NCBI RefSeq assembly: GCF_021560175.1
Contig: NZ_CP091110.1
Coordinates: 5,210,501 to 5,274,500, forward strand
From: Neobacillus drentensis
GTDB taxonomy: Bacteria > Bacillota > Bacilli > Bacillales > Cytobacillaceae
Length of the DNA stretch: 64,000 nt
Direction of reading: 5' to 3'
Shown one piece after another: positions 8,830 to 16,281 of this stretch. The translations under genes and the position numbers were made by a program. The number at the start of each line of letters is the position of its first letter. Positions within the stretch are counted from its first letter, which is position 1. The notes below the pieces were generated by a model. It ran no database searches and was not told where the DNA came from. It saw only the letters and a list, made by a program, of their open reading frames with translations.

Positions 8830-9393
8830 ATGTTTGATGTGGTTATTATTGGAGCAGGGGCTGCAGGGGCAAGTGCTGCCTTATTTACAGCTAAAGCTGG
8901 GAAGAAAACCTTGATTGTCGACAATGACAAAAGCATGACCAAACGCGCTTGGATTGAAAACCATTATGGTGTTTCTGAAATCACTGGACCAGATTTGATT
9001 GATATCGGTAAAAAGCAAGCAACAAAATTTGGGGCAGAAATAGTAGAAGCTACTGTAACCGATGTTCAAAAAAATGAAGAAGGTTTCAAAGTCGTAACCG
9101 ACCAAAACGAATACCAAGCCAAGCATGTAATTGTGGCAACTGGAGCTTTAACTGCTCTCGCTGAACCTATTGGTCTAAAAACCAAGCCTGGAACGGAACC
9201 AAGAATCAAAACTGTTTTGGATGTTGATGCTGCAGGAAAAACCAATATCGATGGTATTTGGGCTGCTGGAACGGTTGCTGGTGTAAGTGTACATACCATC
9301 ATCACAGCAGGCGACGGCGCAAAAGTAGCAATCAATGTGATTAGTGAAATCAATGGTGAACGTTATGTTGACCATGATGTATTAAAATCTTAA
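8830..9393 (+). CDS. Short FAD-binding oxidoreductase, thioredoxin-reductase-like
   Basis: A 187-aa protein built from one Rossmann unit: VVIIGAGAAGASAALFTAKAGKKTLIVD at the N-terminus (FAD ADP binding), IVATGA near 99-104 and GIWAAGTVAG (second FAD contact) near 138. Thioredoxin reductases have about 310 residues. This protein lacks both the NADPH-binding insert and the CxxC redox pair, so any reductant must come from a partner. GGAGGG lies 6 bases before the ATG at 8830. The VOC gene follows after 19 bases as an operon. Confidence 0.8.
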   Translation: MFDVVIIGAGAAGASAALFTAKAGKKTLIVDNDKSMTKRAWIENHYGVSEITGPDLIDIGKKQATKFGAEIVEATVTDVQKNEEGFKVVTDQNEYQAKHVIVATGALTALAEPIGLKTKPGTEPRIKTVLDVDAAGKTNIDGIWAAGTVAGVSVHTIITAGDGAKVAINVISEINGERYVDHDVLKS

Positions 9394-9412
9394 TTTATTA
9401 AGGAGCATCCAA

Positions 9413-9796
9413 ATGCCTGCAAAGAAAATGGACCATGTTGGCGTATTTGTTAAAGACCTAGATGCATCACTGACATTTTATCAAGAGATTGTTGGTATGG
9501 ACCTTAAGGATCAGTTTACCATTAATAATGGAGCTTTAACTTTAGCATTCCTTGGCTTCAATGGTTCTGATGAAACTGAATTGGAATTAGTATATGGCGG
9601 CAATCCCGATCTTCCAGAGGAAGGGAAAGTCAACCACATCGCTTTTTTAGTTGATGATATTGAAGAGGAATTTAACCGTTTAAAGGGGTTAGATGTTTCA
9701 TTTATTAGTGAACAAGTCGACACGCTTCCAAACGGGTATCGTAACTTCTTTGTAAACGGTCCTGACGGAGAAAAGGTTGAATTCTTTCAGAGATAA
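9413..9796 (+). CDS. VOC-family metalloprotein, glyoxalase I-like
   Basis: A 127-aa single VOC domain with two beta-alpha-beta-beta-beta halves. The four expected metal ligands are visible: His in MDHVGVFV, Glu in TELELVYGG, His in VNHIAFLV and Glu in EKVEFFQ. This matches lactoylglutathione lyase or methylmalonyl-CoA epimerase geometry, but the substrate cannot be assigned. AAGGAG lies upstream. It is co-transcribed with the FAD protein and followed by a strong terminator. Confidence 0.85.
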   Translation: MPAKKMDHVGVFVKDLDASLTFYQEIVGMDLKDQFTINNGALTLAFLGFNGSDETELELVYGGNPDLPEEGKVNHIAFLVDDIEEEFNRLKGLDVSFISEQVDTLPNGYRNFFVNGPDGEKVEFFQR

Positions 9797-9800
9797 TAGT

Positions 9801-9830
9801 AAAAAACCTCCTTTTTTAAGGAGGTTTTTT
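9801..9830 (+). terminator. Bidirectional terminator
   Basis: AAAAAACCTCCTT (9801-9813) pairs with AAGGAGGTTTTTT (9818-9830), between the convergent VOC and aldose-epimerase-like genes. Confidence 0.9.
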
Positions 9831-9849
9831 AGATATTATCACGTATTCA

Positions 9850-10716
9850 CTATTTGACCGATATGACTAATGATGTATGCAGTGATTTGCCGGGTTCAAC
9901 CATGACTAATTCTTCTTTACGATTGAGTTCATCGGTCATGGCCATCCATGGTTCTACACAAATAAATTCTTGGCCTTTTTCAGTCCATAACACAATATAC
10001 TTAAATTCATCCCCATACCTCATTGTAACGGTCTTTTTTTGATCGGAAAGATCAAATGATATCTCCCTTTGGGCTGCATCTAATAGAACAATGGACTCCT
10101 TTAGGTCGGTTAAATCCAATGAATCTTGTATTGATTTTTTGCGCATGTCATTATAATCTAAGTAGGTTTTCGCATCCGTTTGATAGATTAAATCCTTATA
10201 GCTTGTTTTAAAGTAAGGATGAAATCCAGCATAAATTGGCATGGCATTCTCCGAAATATTTCGATAGACTTGATCAATCCGAAGGTCATTTTTTGTAATG
10301 GTATAAGTAAAGATCACTTCAAACTTAAAAGGATATTCTTTCAGTGTGCCATCATTACTAGTTAATCGTAAGGTAATAGAGGCGGTCTTTTCATTCGTAC
10401 AAGTCTCTACTACTTCCCAGGGATAATTTCTGGCTACCCCATGATTTTTCATTTTATACACCTGACCGTTCCATTCATACTGCCCATTTTCTAATTGTCC
10501 TGAAATGGGAAATAGAATCGGTATTCCGCCTCTAATATTCTTTTCTGCATCATAAAGTGTATCTTCATTTAAAAAGAAAATTTCCTCATTTTCAACCCCA
10601 AGTCCAGTAATAATTCCTCCCCGTTCAGGAACAACCTTCAGCCAGCTGCCGAACTCGGTATCGAATAATTCATATACACTTAATCCCTTCTCTTGATGAA
10701 CCTTCACTTGGTACAT
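9850..10716 (-). CDS. Aldose 1-epimerase-like protein (galactose mutarotase fold)
   Basis: A 288-aa protein of the GalM/YeaD superfamily. GGIPILFPISGQL, the catalytic-type His in KNHGVARNYPW, and GFHPYFK with a second conserved His are visible. Such enzymes interconvert anomers of sugars or sugar phosphates. The start at 10716 is preferred because AAAGGATG lies 9 bases upstream; the ATG at 10728 abuts that same site. It is divergent from the DHA2 exporter. Confidence 0.85.
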   Translation of the reverse strand: MYQVKVHQEKGLSVYELFDTEFGSWLKVVPERGGIITGLGVENEEIFFLNEDTLYDAEKNIRGGIPILFPISGQLENGQYEWNGQVYKMKNHGVARNYPWEVVETCTNEKTASITLRLTSNDGTLKEYPFKFEVIFTYTITKNDLRIDQVYRNISENAMPIYAGFHPYFKTSYKDLIYQTDAKTYLDYNDMRKKSIQDSLDLTDLKESIVLLDAAQREISFDLSDQKKTVTMRYGDEFKYIVLWTEKGQEFICVEPWMAMTDELNRKEELVMVEPGKSLHTSLVISVK

Positions 10717-10805
10717 ATCTATGTTCATCCTTTCTAGTATTTAGATAATTTCACTTAAATTTGACAGGTTTTCAGCTAACCTTTTAAAATTACTTTAACC
10801 TTCTA

Positions 10806-10829
10806 ATTAATTGCCATTCAACAATTAAT
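10806..10829. promoter_or_regulatory. Candidate operator: 8-bp inverted repeat
   Basis: ATTAATTG (10806-10813) and CAATTAAT (10822-10829) are separated by 8 bp in the region between the divergent epimerase-like and exporter genes. Confidence 0.4.
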
Positions 10830-10920
10830 CGGATTTATTTAATCCTGAAAATTTTTTGCAAAGGAGAGTACTTTTACCAAAGTCAAGCTACTTCCATTTC
10901 GGAATATAAAGGGGATATTT

Positions 10921-12438
10921 ATGATAAAAAAAGATAATAATCTTAAGCTCGTTGTGACGGGACTCTTGCTCGCGATATTAATGTCGGCCATGGATAATAC
11001 CATCGTGGCAACGGCAATGGGAACCATCGTCTCAGACCTCGGCGGCTTTGACAAATTTGTCTGGGTCACTTCAGCCTACATGGTCGCCGTCATGGCAGGA
11101 ATGCCGATCTTCGGCAAGCTATCCGATATGTATGGCCGCAAACGTTTCTTTCTTTTTGGGTTAATCGTCTTCCTGATTGGCTCAGCACTTTGTGGAATTG
11201 CTCAATCCATTGTTCAGTTAAGTATTTACCGTGCCATTCAAGGAATTGGCGGCGGCGCACTTATGCCAATTGCGTTCACAATTGTATTTGATATTTTCCC
11301 GCCGGAAAACCGCGGCAAGATGACCGGTTTGCTCGGTGCTGTTTTTGGCGCCTCCAGTGTCCTTGGACCATTACTTGGTGCCTATATAACGGATTACATT
11401 AGCTGGCATTGGGTCTTTTATGTAAACGTTCCAATTGGCATTGTTTCCATTATTTTAATTGTTCGTTTCTATCATGAATCCTTACAGCATTCTAAACAAA
11501 AAATTGACTATCTTGGTGCGATTACGCTGGTCATTTCAGTCGTAAGTCTGATGTTTGCTCTCGAATTAGGCGGTAAGGAATATGATTGGGATTCTGTGCA
11601 AATCATTAGTTTATTTGCAAGCTTTTTCATCTTTTTTGTGGCCTTCTTCATTGCCGAATTCAAGTCGGCAGAACCCATTTTACCACTTTGGCTTTTTAAA
11701 CGCCGCTTATTTGCCACATCACAGATCTTGTCGTTCTTATACGGCGGAACCTTTATTATTTTAACTGTGTTTATTCCGATTTTTGTTCAAGCCGTTTATG
11801 GGGGAACCGCGAAGAATGCCGGATTAATTTTAACACCGATGATGCTAGGGTCGGTGGCAGGAAGTTCGATTGGAGGGATCTTTTTAACAAAAACGTCTTT
11901 CCGTAATTTGATGATCTTATCGATTGTTTCCTATGTAGCTGGTATGTACTTACTTGGAACGATGACGGTTGACACCGCCCGTTATTTACTAACGATTTAT
12001 ATGATTTTGGTTGGTTTTGGAGTCGGCTTTTCCTTCTCCCTTCTGCCCACTGCCTCGATGCACAATTTGGAGCCGCAATACCGGGGAACGGCTAATTCAA
12101 CTAATTCCTTTTTACGTTCTTTCGGGATGACACTTGGGGTAACCATTTTTGGTACGCTGCAAGGTAATCTGTTTACGGATCAATTAAAGGAAGCCTTTAA
12201 CGGAATGCAAGGCGGGGGTGGGCAACAATTTCAAATGGGTGACCCCCGACAAATTTTCCAGGCAAGTGAACGGGCAAAAATCCCTGATTTTATTTTAGAT
12301 AAAATTGTTCATGCTATGTCTTATTCGATCACACACACCTTTATACTAACCTTAATTCCAATTGTGCTTGCAGCGATTACGATTATTTTTATGGGGAACG
12401 CCCGCGTCGAAGTCAGCAAGAAACCGGCAAAAGGTTGA
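10921..12438 (+). CDS. MFS multidrug exporter, DHA2 (14-helix) family
   Basis: A 505-aa inner-membrane protein. LSAMDNTIVATAMGTIVSDL is the helix 1 motif of DHA2 (EmrB/QacA/Bmr3) exporters, GKLSDMYGRKR is motif A, and AIQGIGGGALMP and GAVFGASSVLGPLLGAYI are motifs B and C. About 14 hydrophobic segments are seen. The Gly/Gln loop GMQGGGGQQFQMG lies before the last helices. GGGG lies 6 bases before the ATG. It probably exports cationic or amphipathic drugs; no regulator gene is adjacent. Confidence 0.92.
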   Translation: MIKKDNNLKLVVTGLLLAILMSAMDNTIVATAMGTIVSDLGGFDKFVWVTSAYMVAVMAGMPIFGKLSDMYGRKRFFLFGLIVFLIGSALCGIAQSIVQLSIYRAIQGIGGGALMPIAFTIVFDIFPPENRGKMTGLLGAVFGASSVLGPLLGAYITDYISWHWVFYVNVPIGIVSIILIVRFYHESLQHSKQKIDYLGAITLVISVVSLMFALELGGKEYDWDSVQIISLFASFFIFFVAFFIAEFKSAEPILPLWLFKRRLFATSQILSFLYGGTFIILTVFIPIFVQAVYGGTAKNAGLILTPMMLGSVAGSSIGGIFLTKTSFRNLMILSIVSYVAGMYLLGTMTVDTARYLLTIYMILVGFGVGFSFSLLPTASMHNLEPQYRGTANSTNSFLRSFGMTLGVTIFGTLQGNLFTDQLKEAFNGMQGGGGQQFQMGDPRQIFQASERAKIPDFILDKIVHAMSYSITHTFILTLIPIVLAAITIIFMGNARVEVSKKPAKG

Positions 12439-12441
12439 TAA

Positions 12442-12481
12442 AAAACAAGCACTGACCTAAAAAGCGGTCAGTGCTTGTTTT
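12442..12481. terminator. Bidirectional terminator
   Basis: AAAACAAGCACTGACC (12442-12457) pairs perfectly with the arm at 12466-12481, between convergent genes. Confidence 0.95.
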
Positions 12482-12883
12482 TTAAACTTTAAGGTCCTTG
12501 CCAGCTTCCACGATATGAAACAATAAGTGGGCAAGATGATGGATTGCGCCATACTCTTGTTCTTCCTCTTCCTCAGCTTCTTCCTCACTGACTTGAAGGT
12601 CACTTAAAAATAGTGCCATAAATTCATAGAAGTCTTTCAATTGAAAGGAATAACAGCCGACCGGATCTTCATTGTCATCTTCATATTGCAAGACCATGTA
12701 AGAGAGATTCCCATCAATGTCTGCCGCATCAAAAAAGACAAAAAAGCCAATATTGGTATCAAGCTCGAATAATTGTCTTGTCCCGCCCTCGGTTGCTTTA
12801 TTAAATTCCTCTTGATTTATTTTCTGTATTTGCATGCTGTCTACATTATCTTCTTGGTGAAACCCAACCACAAATGATTCCAT
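12482..12883 (-). CDS. Conserved hypothetical acidic cytosolic protein
   Basis: A 133-aa soluble protein with a Glu-rich run near 103-113 (EEEAEEEEEQE) and no signal or membrane segment. The start MESFVVGFHQ has AAGGAGG 6 bases upstream; an in-frame start 12 codons earlier has none. It is the last gene of a likely operon with the 60-aa gene and the cystathionine-lyase-like gene. I do not recognise a characterised function. Confidence 0.75.
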   Translation of the reverse strand: MESFVVGFHQEDNVDSMQIQKINQEEFNKATEGGTRQLFELDTNIGFFVFFDAADIDGNLSYMVLQYEDDNEDPVGCYSFQLKDFYEFMALFLSDLQVSEEEAEEEEEQEYGAIHHLAHLLFHIVEAGKDLKV

Positions 12884-12951
12884 AATATCCTCCTTAACCT
12901 CTATATAAAGTACAAACACATGTTAGTAGGATACCCAACATGAGATTCATT

Positions 12952-13134
12952 TCATTCAGAATTATTGTTATCATTACATCGATCTTGGTAATATTCCGTT
13001 AAAAGCGGATTTTCTGTTGTGGCGAACCTTGCTGTTTGCAGCGTCATTTCCGGTTCCACACCATATAGTTGTTTCATCGCCTCTTTTTCCCATTCTTCAT
13101 CTTCAAACAGCCGACGCTGTTTTTCATCGCTCAT
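12952..13134 (-). CDS. Small hypothetical protein (60 aa)
   Basis: It begins MSDEKQRRLFEDEEWEKEA and is charged and soluble. AGGTGA lies 5-6 bases before the ATG at 13134; the in-frame GTG at 13143 is inside that site. It sits 29 bases after the PLP enzyme and 68 bases before the next gene, all on one strand. Function unknown. Confidence 0.65.
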   Translation of the reverse strand: MSDEKQRRLFEDEEWEKEAMKQLYGVEPEMTLQTARFATTENPLLTEYYQDRCNDNNNSE

Positions 13135-13163
13135 ACCATTCACCTGCTTTCGATTTGAACTCT

Positions 13164-14339
13164 TTACTTACCTAAGGCCTGCTCTAAATCACGCAGTAAA
13201 ACATTCACATCCTCGAGACCGACTGCCAGACGAATTGTCCCCGGACTGATATGTTCCTTTAGCAACTTTCCCTCGTTGTTTTTTAGATTAGGGGTAATAA
13301 CAAGGCTTTCAAACGATCCCCAGGAAACCCCGATTTTAAAGGCCTTGAATCTGTTAATAACCTTTTCCACTTGCTTATAATTTGCTTCTGCTAATTCAAT
13401 GCTCATCAGACCGCTGTAACCTGTTAACTGTTTTTTTCCCAGCGTATAATCCGGATGGGATTCAAGTGCGGGAAAATTAACCTTGGCCACTTTGGGATGT
13501 GATTCCAAATAGGTTGCCACTTTTAACGCATTCTCCTGATGGGACTGCATTCGCAATGGTAATGTTCTTATTCCTCTCAGCAATAACGCTGCTTCAGACG
13601 GTGGCATGGCAGCGCCCATTAGCAAGTATTCTTTCGTAAATAAGGTGTTCATAATTTTTTTACTCGTAATTAAAGCCCCGCCTAGGACGTCACTATGGCC
13701 GCCAAGATATTTGGAGGCTGAATGGACGACGACATCGATTCCGAGAGTTAGTGGCTTTTGAAATAGTGGCGTTGCCCAAGTATTATCGATAATGGTACGA
13801 ATCCCGTTTGCCTTGGCCAGCTTACTGACTGCCGCTAGATCAATTAATCGGTAGGTCATATCTGTCGGGCTTTCGAGAAAAATGACTTTGGTGTTGGATT
13901 GGATCGCCTGAGATATTTCATCAGTATTAGTAGAATATACAACTGAATGACTTATATGAAACTTTCCTAAATATTTTAGGAGTTCCATCGTCGAGTAATA
14001 TAAATTACTGACGCAAAGGACATGGTCTCCACTCTGAACACTATTGATAAGGGCCGCGCTGATTGCTGCCATTCCCGATGAAAAGGTCTTGCTTTCTTCC
14101 CCACGTTCCAACGCTGCTAATTTTTTTTCCACAATTTCAACCGTAGGATTCGTTCCTCTTCCATACACATAATGGTGTTTTTCTGACTGAACAGCATCCA
14201 CCAATTCACTCAATGATGGATAGGTAAACAATGTGTTTTGGAATGTGGGGGGAACAACAGCTCCGTGAAAACGATCACGGTCATCCTCATACTGCATACA
14301 AATCTGTTTATCTTGCTCAAACTCTTTTACCTGTCTCAT
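13164..14339 (-). CDS. Cys/Met-metabolism PLP enzyme (cystathionine beta/gamma-lyase family)
   Basis: A 391-aa fold-type I enzyme. YGRGTNPTVEIVEKKLAALE, SSGMAAISAAL, the Asp of IIDNTWATP (PLP ring nitrogen) and the PLP Lys in VHSASKYLGGHSD are all present. The family includes cystathionine beta-lyase, gamma-synthase and methionine gamma-lyase, which I cannot tell apart here. AGGAG lies 8 bases before the ATG. A small terminator-like hairpin (14405-14432) precedes the gene. I found no S-box or T-box elements in the short leader. Confidence 0.9.
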   Translation of the reverse strand: MRQVKEFEQDKQICMQYEDDRDRFHGAVVPPTFQNTLFTYPSLSELVDAVQSEKHHYVYGRGTNPTVEIVEKKLAALERGEESKTFSSGMAAISAALINSVQSGDHVLCVSNLYYSTMELLKYLGKFHISHSVVYSTNTDEISQAIQSNTKVIFLESPTDMTYRLIDLAAVSKLAKANGIRTIIDNTWATPLFQKPLTLGIDVVVHSASKYLGGHSDVLGGALITSKKIMNTLFTKEYLLMGAAMPPSEAALLLRGIRTLPLRMQSHQENALKVATYLESHPKVAKVNFPALESHPDYTLGKKQLTGYSGLMSIELAEANYKQVEKVINRFKAFKIGVSWGSFESLVITPNLKNNEGKLLKEHISPGTIRLAVGLEDVNVLLRDLEQALGK

Positions 14340-14404
14340 TGGGTGGACTCCTAAAAAAGTAACTTTTTGCTTATTTTCTGCCTTCCATAGTCATTCATTC
14401 AATG

Positions 14405-14432
14405 AATAAAAAAATCCCTTGAGAAATAGGGA
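14405..14432 (-). terminator. Small hairpin with T-run in the leader of the PLP enzyme gene
   Basis: On the minus strand TCCCT (14432-14428) pairs with AGGGA (14419-14415) and is followed by TTTTTTTATT. It lies 66 bases upstream of the ATG and after another terminator, so it could be an attenuator or a redundant terminator. Confidence 0.45.
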
Positions 14433-14475
14433 CATTGAAAGATCTTCGGTTCATTAAGAATCTTAAAGTAACAAC

Positions 14476-14520
14476 AAAAAAGGTATAATTCTCTTAATGA
14501 TGAGAAATTATACCTTTTTT
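14476..14520. terminator. Bidirectional terminator closing the regulator-peptide unit
   Basis: AGGTATAATTCTC and GAGAAATTATACCT pair with one bulged A, flanked by an A-run and a T-run (14476-14493 with 14502-14520). Confidence 0.8.
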
Positions 14521-14542
14521 ATTAGACTAAGTAAAAGAACCT

Positions 14543-14737
14543 GTTGATTGGAGCGGAGGGCGGCGAAGACTCCTCGAAAATGCTATCGCATTTTCTTCGT
14601 GCGTGGGCGGATTCGAAGATGCAAATTCAAAGTCCTGCGGGAGTACGGGACAGGGGAGACCCCGCAGGCGCTTTAAGCGCCGAGGAGGCTCCCCGGCACG
14701 CCCGCGGAAAGCGAAGCCGCCTAGAGCGGAAATCAAC
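14543..14737 (+). repeat. ~195-bp dispersed repeat, copy 1
   Basis: It begins GTTGATT and ends AATCAAC, an inverted terminal heptamer. The interior is GC-rich with several internal inverted segments. It is about 90% identical by eye to 51177-51370. It ends 21 bases beyond the stop codon of the peptide gene on the opposite strand. It has no transposase and no believable ORF. Similar elements are widespread in Bacillaceae intergenic DNA (general knowledge). Confidence 0.9.
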
Positions 14738-14758
14738 AGCCCAATTTAGACAACATTA

Positions 14759-14905
14759 TCATACTGGAGGCAGAATAGGAGGACCTTGTGGCCCTACATA
14801 AGCATAGTTATGTGTATGAGATACAGCTTCGCTTTTAACAGCGTGATTGGATGCAAAAAGAACAAGGAACGAAACGGAAAGTAATAGGACAGCCATTTTT
14901 TTCAT
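14759..14905 (-). CDS. Secreted pro-peptide, candidate quorum-sensing pheromone precursor
   Basis: A 48-aa ORF whose ATG overlaps the regulator's stop as ATGA. The ribosome site TGGAGGA lies inside the regulator's last codons. The product starts MKKMAVLLLSVSFLVLF, an export signal, has a possible signal peptidase site after SEA (about residue 27), and ends in a proline-rich tail YVGPQGPPILPPV. Size, exported N-terminus, short C-terminal tail and tight coupling to an HTH-TPR gene match PapR, NprX and Phr precursors. The mature active segment is most likely within the last 5-13 residues, by analogy only. Confidence 0.82.
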   Translation of the reverse strand: MKKMAVLLLSVSFLVLFASNHAVKSEAVSHTHNYAYVGPQGPPILPPV

Positions 14906-16134
14906 ATGATTCCTCCAGTAATTTTATTAAGATAGCTTACTGCTTTGTGAACCATCCCGTTTTCATTGTAATAATCAGCGAGCATTTTATAAAAACGAGT
15001 AAGATAGTCGATTTGTTCATGAGTCTCCTCAAAATAAGGAATGACCTTTGCTTCTAAATATTTAAACGCTTTTTGCGTTGAAGCCATATGAAATAAATAA
15101 AATTCTGCCAAAAGACGATATTTCTTATTTCCTAACTCTTTCGATAGTGAATAGGCTTCCTGCAAGTATTTTTTTGCTTTTTCAGTAGATTGGAGAGAGA
15201 AATAAATTTCACCTATAGAATAAAGGGTAACTAAATAGTGCTGGTTTAAGTTAGACTGAAGAGCCAAACTTTTTTCATAATAAAACAGTGCTTCCCTGTC
15301 ATTATTCATTTTATGTTGTAAGAAGCCCATGTTATGGTAAATCTGCGGCAGCATTTTTTCTTCCTTTAACAATTCAGCATTCCGGATTAAATGCTGAAAA
15401 CAGCCTTCTGCTTCCTCGTAAATTTTCGAGTGCGTGTAACTAATACCTAAGAGCATTAACGTATGCAGAATGCGTAAGAAGTTATGCTGGTTCATAAAAA
15501 TCTGCAGAGCCATCTTTCCGAAATGAATGGCATGTCCTGACTGTTCTAGCGAACTTTTTACAAGTGCCCGGTGATAAAGGAATTCGCCGCTCGTTGCATC
15601 ATGTTCATTTTCTATGTACAAGGTTTCAAGGATGTCATCGGCGTTTTTATGCTGTCCTTTTAAAATTAAGAATATCGCATTATAGTAGCGAAAAAAATAG
15701 CTTTCATGTTGGGAAAATTTTTTCTTTTGCTTAAATAATAAATCCCGTTGCGACTCAGCTTCCCCAATTTGTCTTTTAAATAGGAGATAGCGATATTTCG
15801 TTAGCTCCCAAATATAAATATGTTTTGAAAATGGGGTGAGATGTTCTCTATTTTTTAATTTCTGATAGGTCTCATCCACTTCTTTAGTCAGGTAGAAATT
15901 TATTTTATTATTTACATCTCTAAGGAGGTGTTTAATTTCTTCTTCCTTTTCTTCCATTTCTTCAAGGCTAATGCTGAGCCGCTCAAGTAAAAGTGCAATC
16001 GTTTCTTCGTTTGCTTCTTTTGAATTGTTTTCAATTTTACTTAAATGCGGAACAGAGCATATTCCTTTTGCAAGCTCTGTTTGGGTCATTCCTCGTTGGG
16101 TTCGATAGTATTTAATTAGGGCTCCAAATTCCAT
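14902..16134 (-). CDS. HTH-TPR transcriptional regulator, RRNPP type (PlcR/NprR-like)
   Basis: A 410-aa cytosolic regulator. Residues ~4-55 form an XRE helix-turn-helix (LIKYYRTQRGMTQTELAKG, then HLSKIENNSK). The remainder is an all-helical array with several TPR motifs, such as LPQIYHNMGFLQHKMNNDREALFYYEKSLAL near 275-305. This is the layout of PlcR and NprR, which bind re-imported signalling peptides in the TPR groove. The start at 16134 follows GGTGG; in-frame ATGs at 16137 and 16167 are alternatives. It lies between a secreted protease and its overlapping pro-peptide gene. Confidence 0.85.
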   Translation of the reverse strand: MEFGALIKYYRTQRGMTQTELAKGICSVPHLSKIENNSKEANEETIALLLERLSISLEEMEEKEEEIKHLLRDVNNKINFYLTKEVDETYQKLKNREHLTPFSKHIYIWELTKYRYLLFKRQIGEAESQRDLLFKQKKKFSQHESYFFRYYNAIFLILKGQHKNADDILETLYIENEHDATSGEFLYHRALVKSSLEQSGHAIHFGKMALQIFMNQHNFLRILHTLMLLGISYTHSKIYEEAEGCFQHLIRNAELLKEEKMLPQIYHNMGFLQHKMNNDREALFYYEKSLALQSNLNQHYLVTLYSIGEIYFSLQSTEKAKKYLQEAYSLSKELGNKKYRLLAEFYLFHMASTQKAFKYLEAKVIPYFEETHEQIDYLTRFYKMLADYYNENGMVHKAVSYLNKITGGII

Positions 16135-16243
16135 CATGCCACCAGCTTGCCTTTCTTTTATTACCATTTTACTATATTAAAAAATTCTCTAACAGCCATT
16201 TTTATATTATTTTCAAAAAAATGAATTTTTAAAAACTTAAGCA

Positions 16244-16271
16244 ACCACCCGAAAGGCGAGTTCCGGATGGC
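16244..16271 (-). terminator. Hairpin terminator after the subtilisin gene
   Basis: An 11-bp stem with several G-T pairs (16261-16271 with 16244-16254) is followed on the minus strand by TGCTTAAGTTTTTAAAA. It may be leaky, letting the protease transcript continue into the regulator. Confidence 0.5.
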
Positions 16272-16281
16272 CTAATACAGT

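Noticed and set aside
14340..14480. S-box or T-box leader for the Cys/Met PLP enzyme
   Set aside because: The leader is too short and has no S-box core and no T-box GGTGGNACCGCG-type sequence.
14527..14801. ORFs within the ~195-bp repeat (also at 51001-51399)
   Set aside because: GC-rich non-coding element read in several frames; no ribosome site, and the same shadows appear in both copies.
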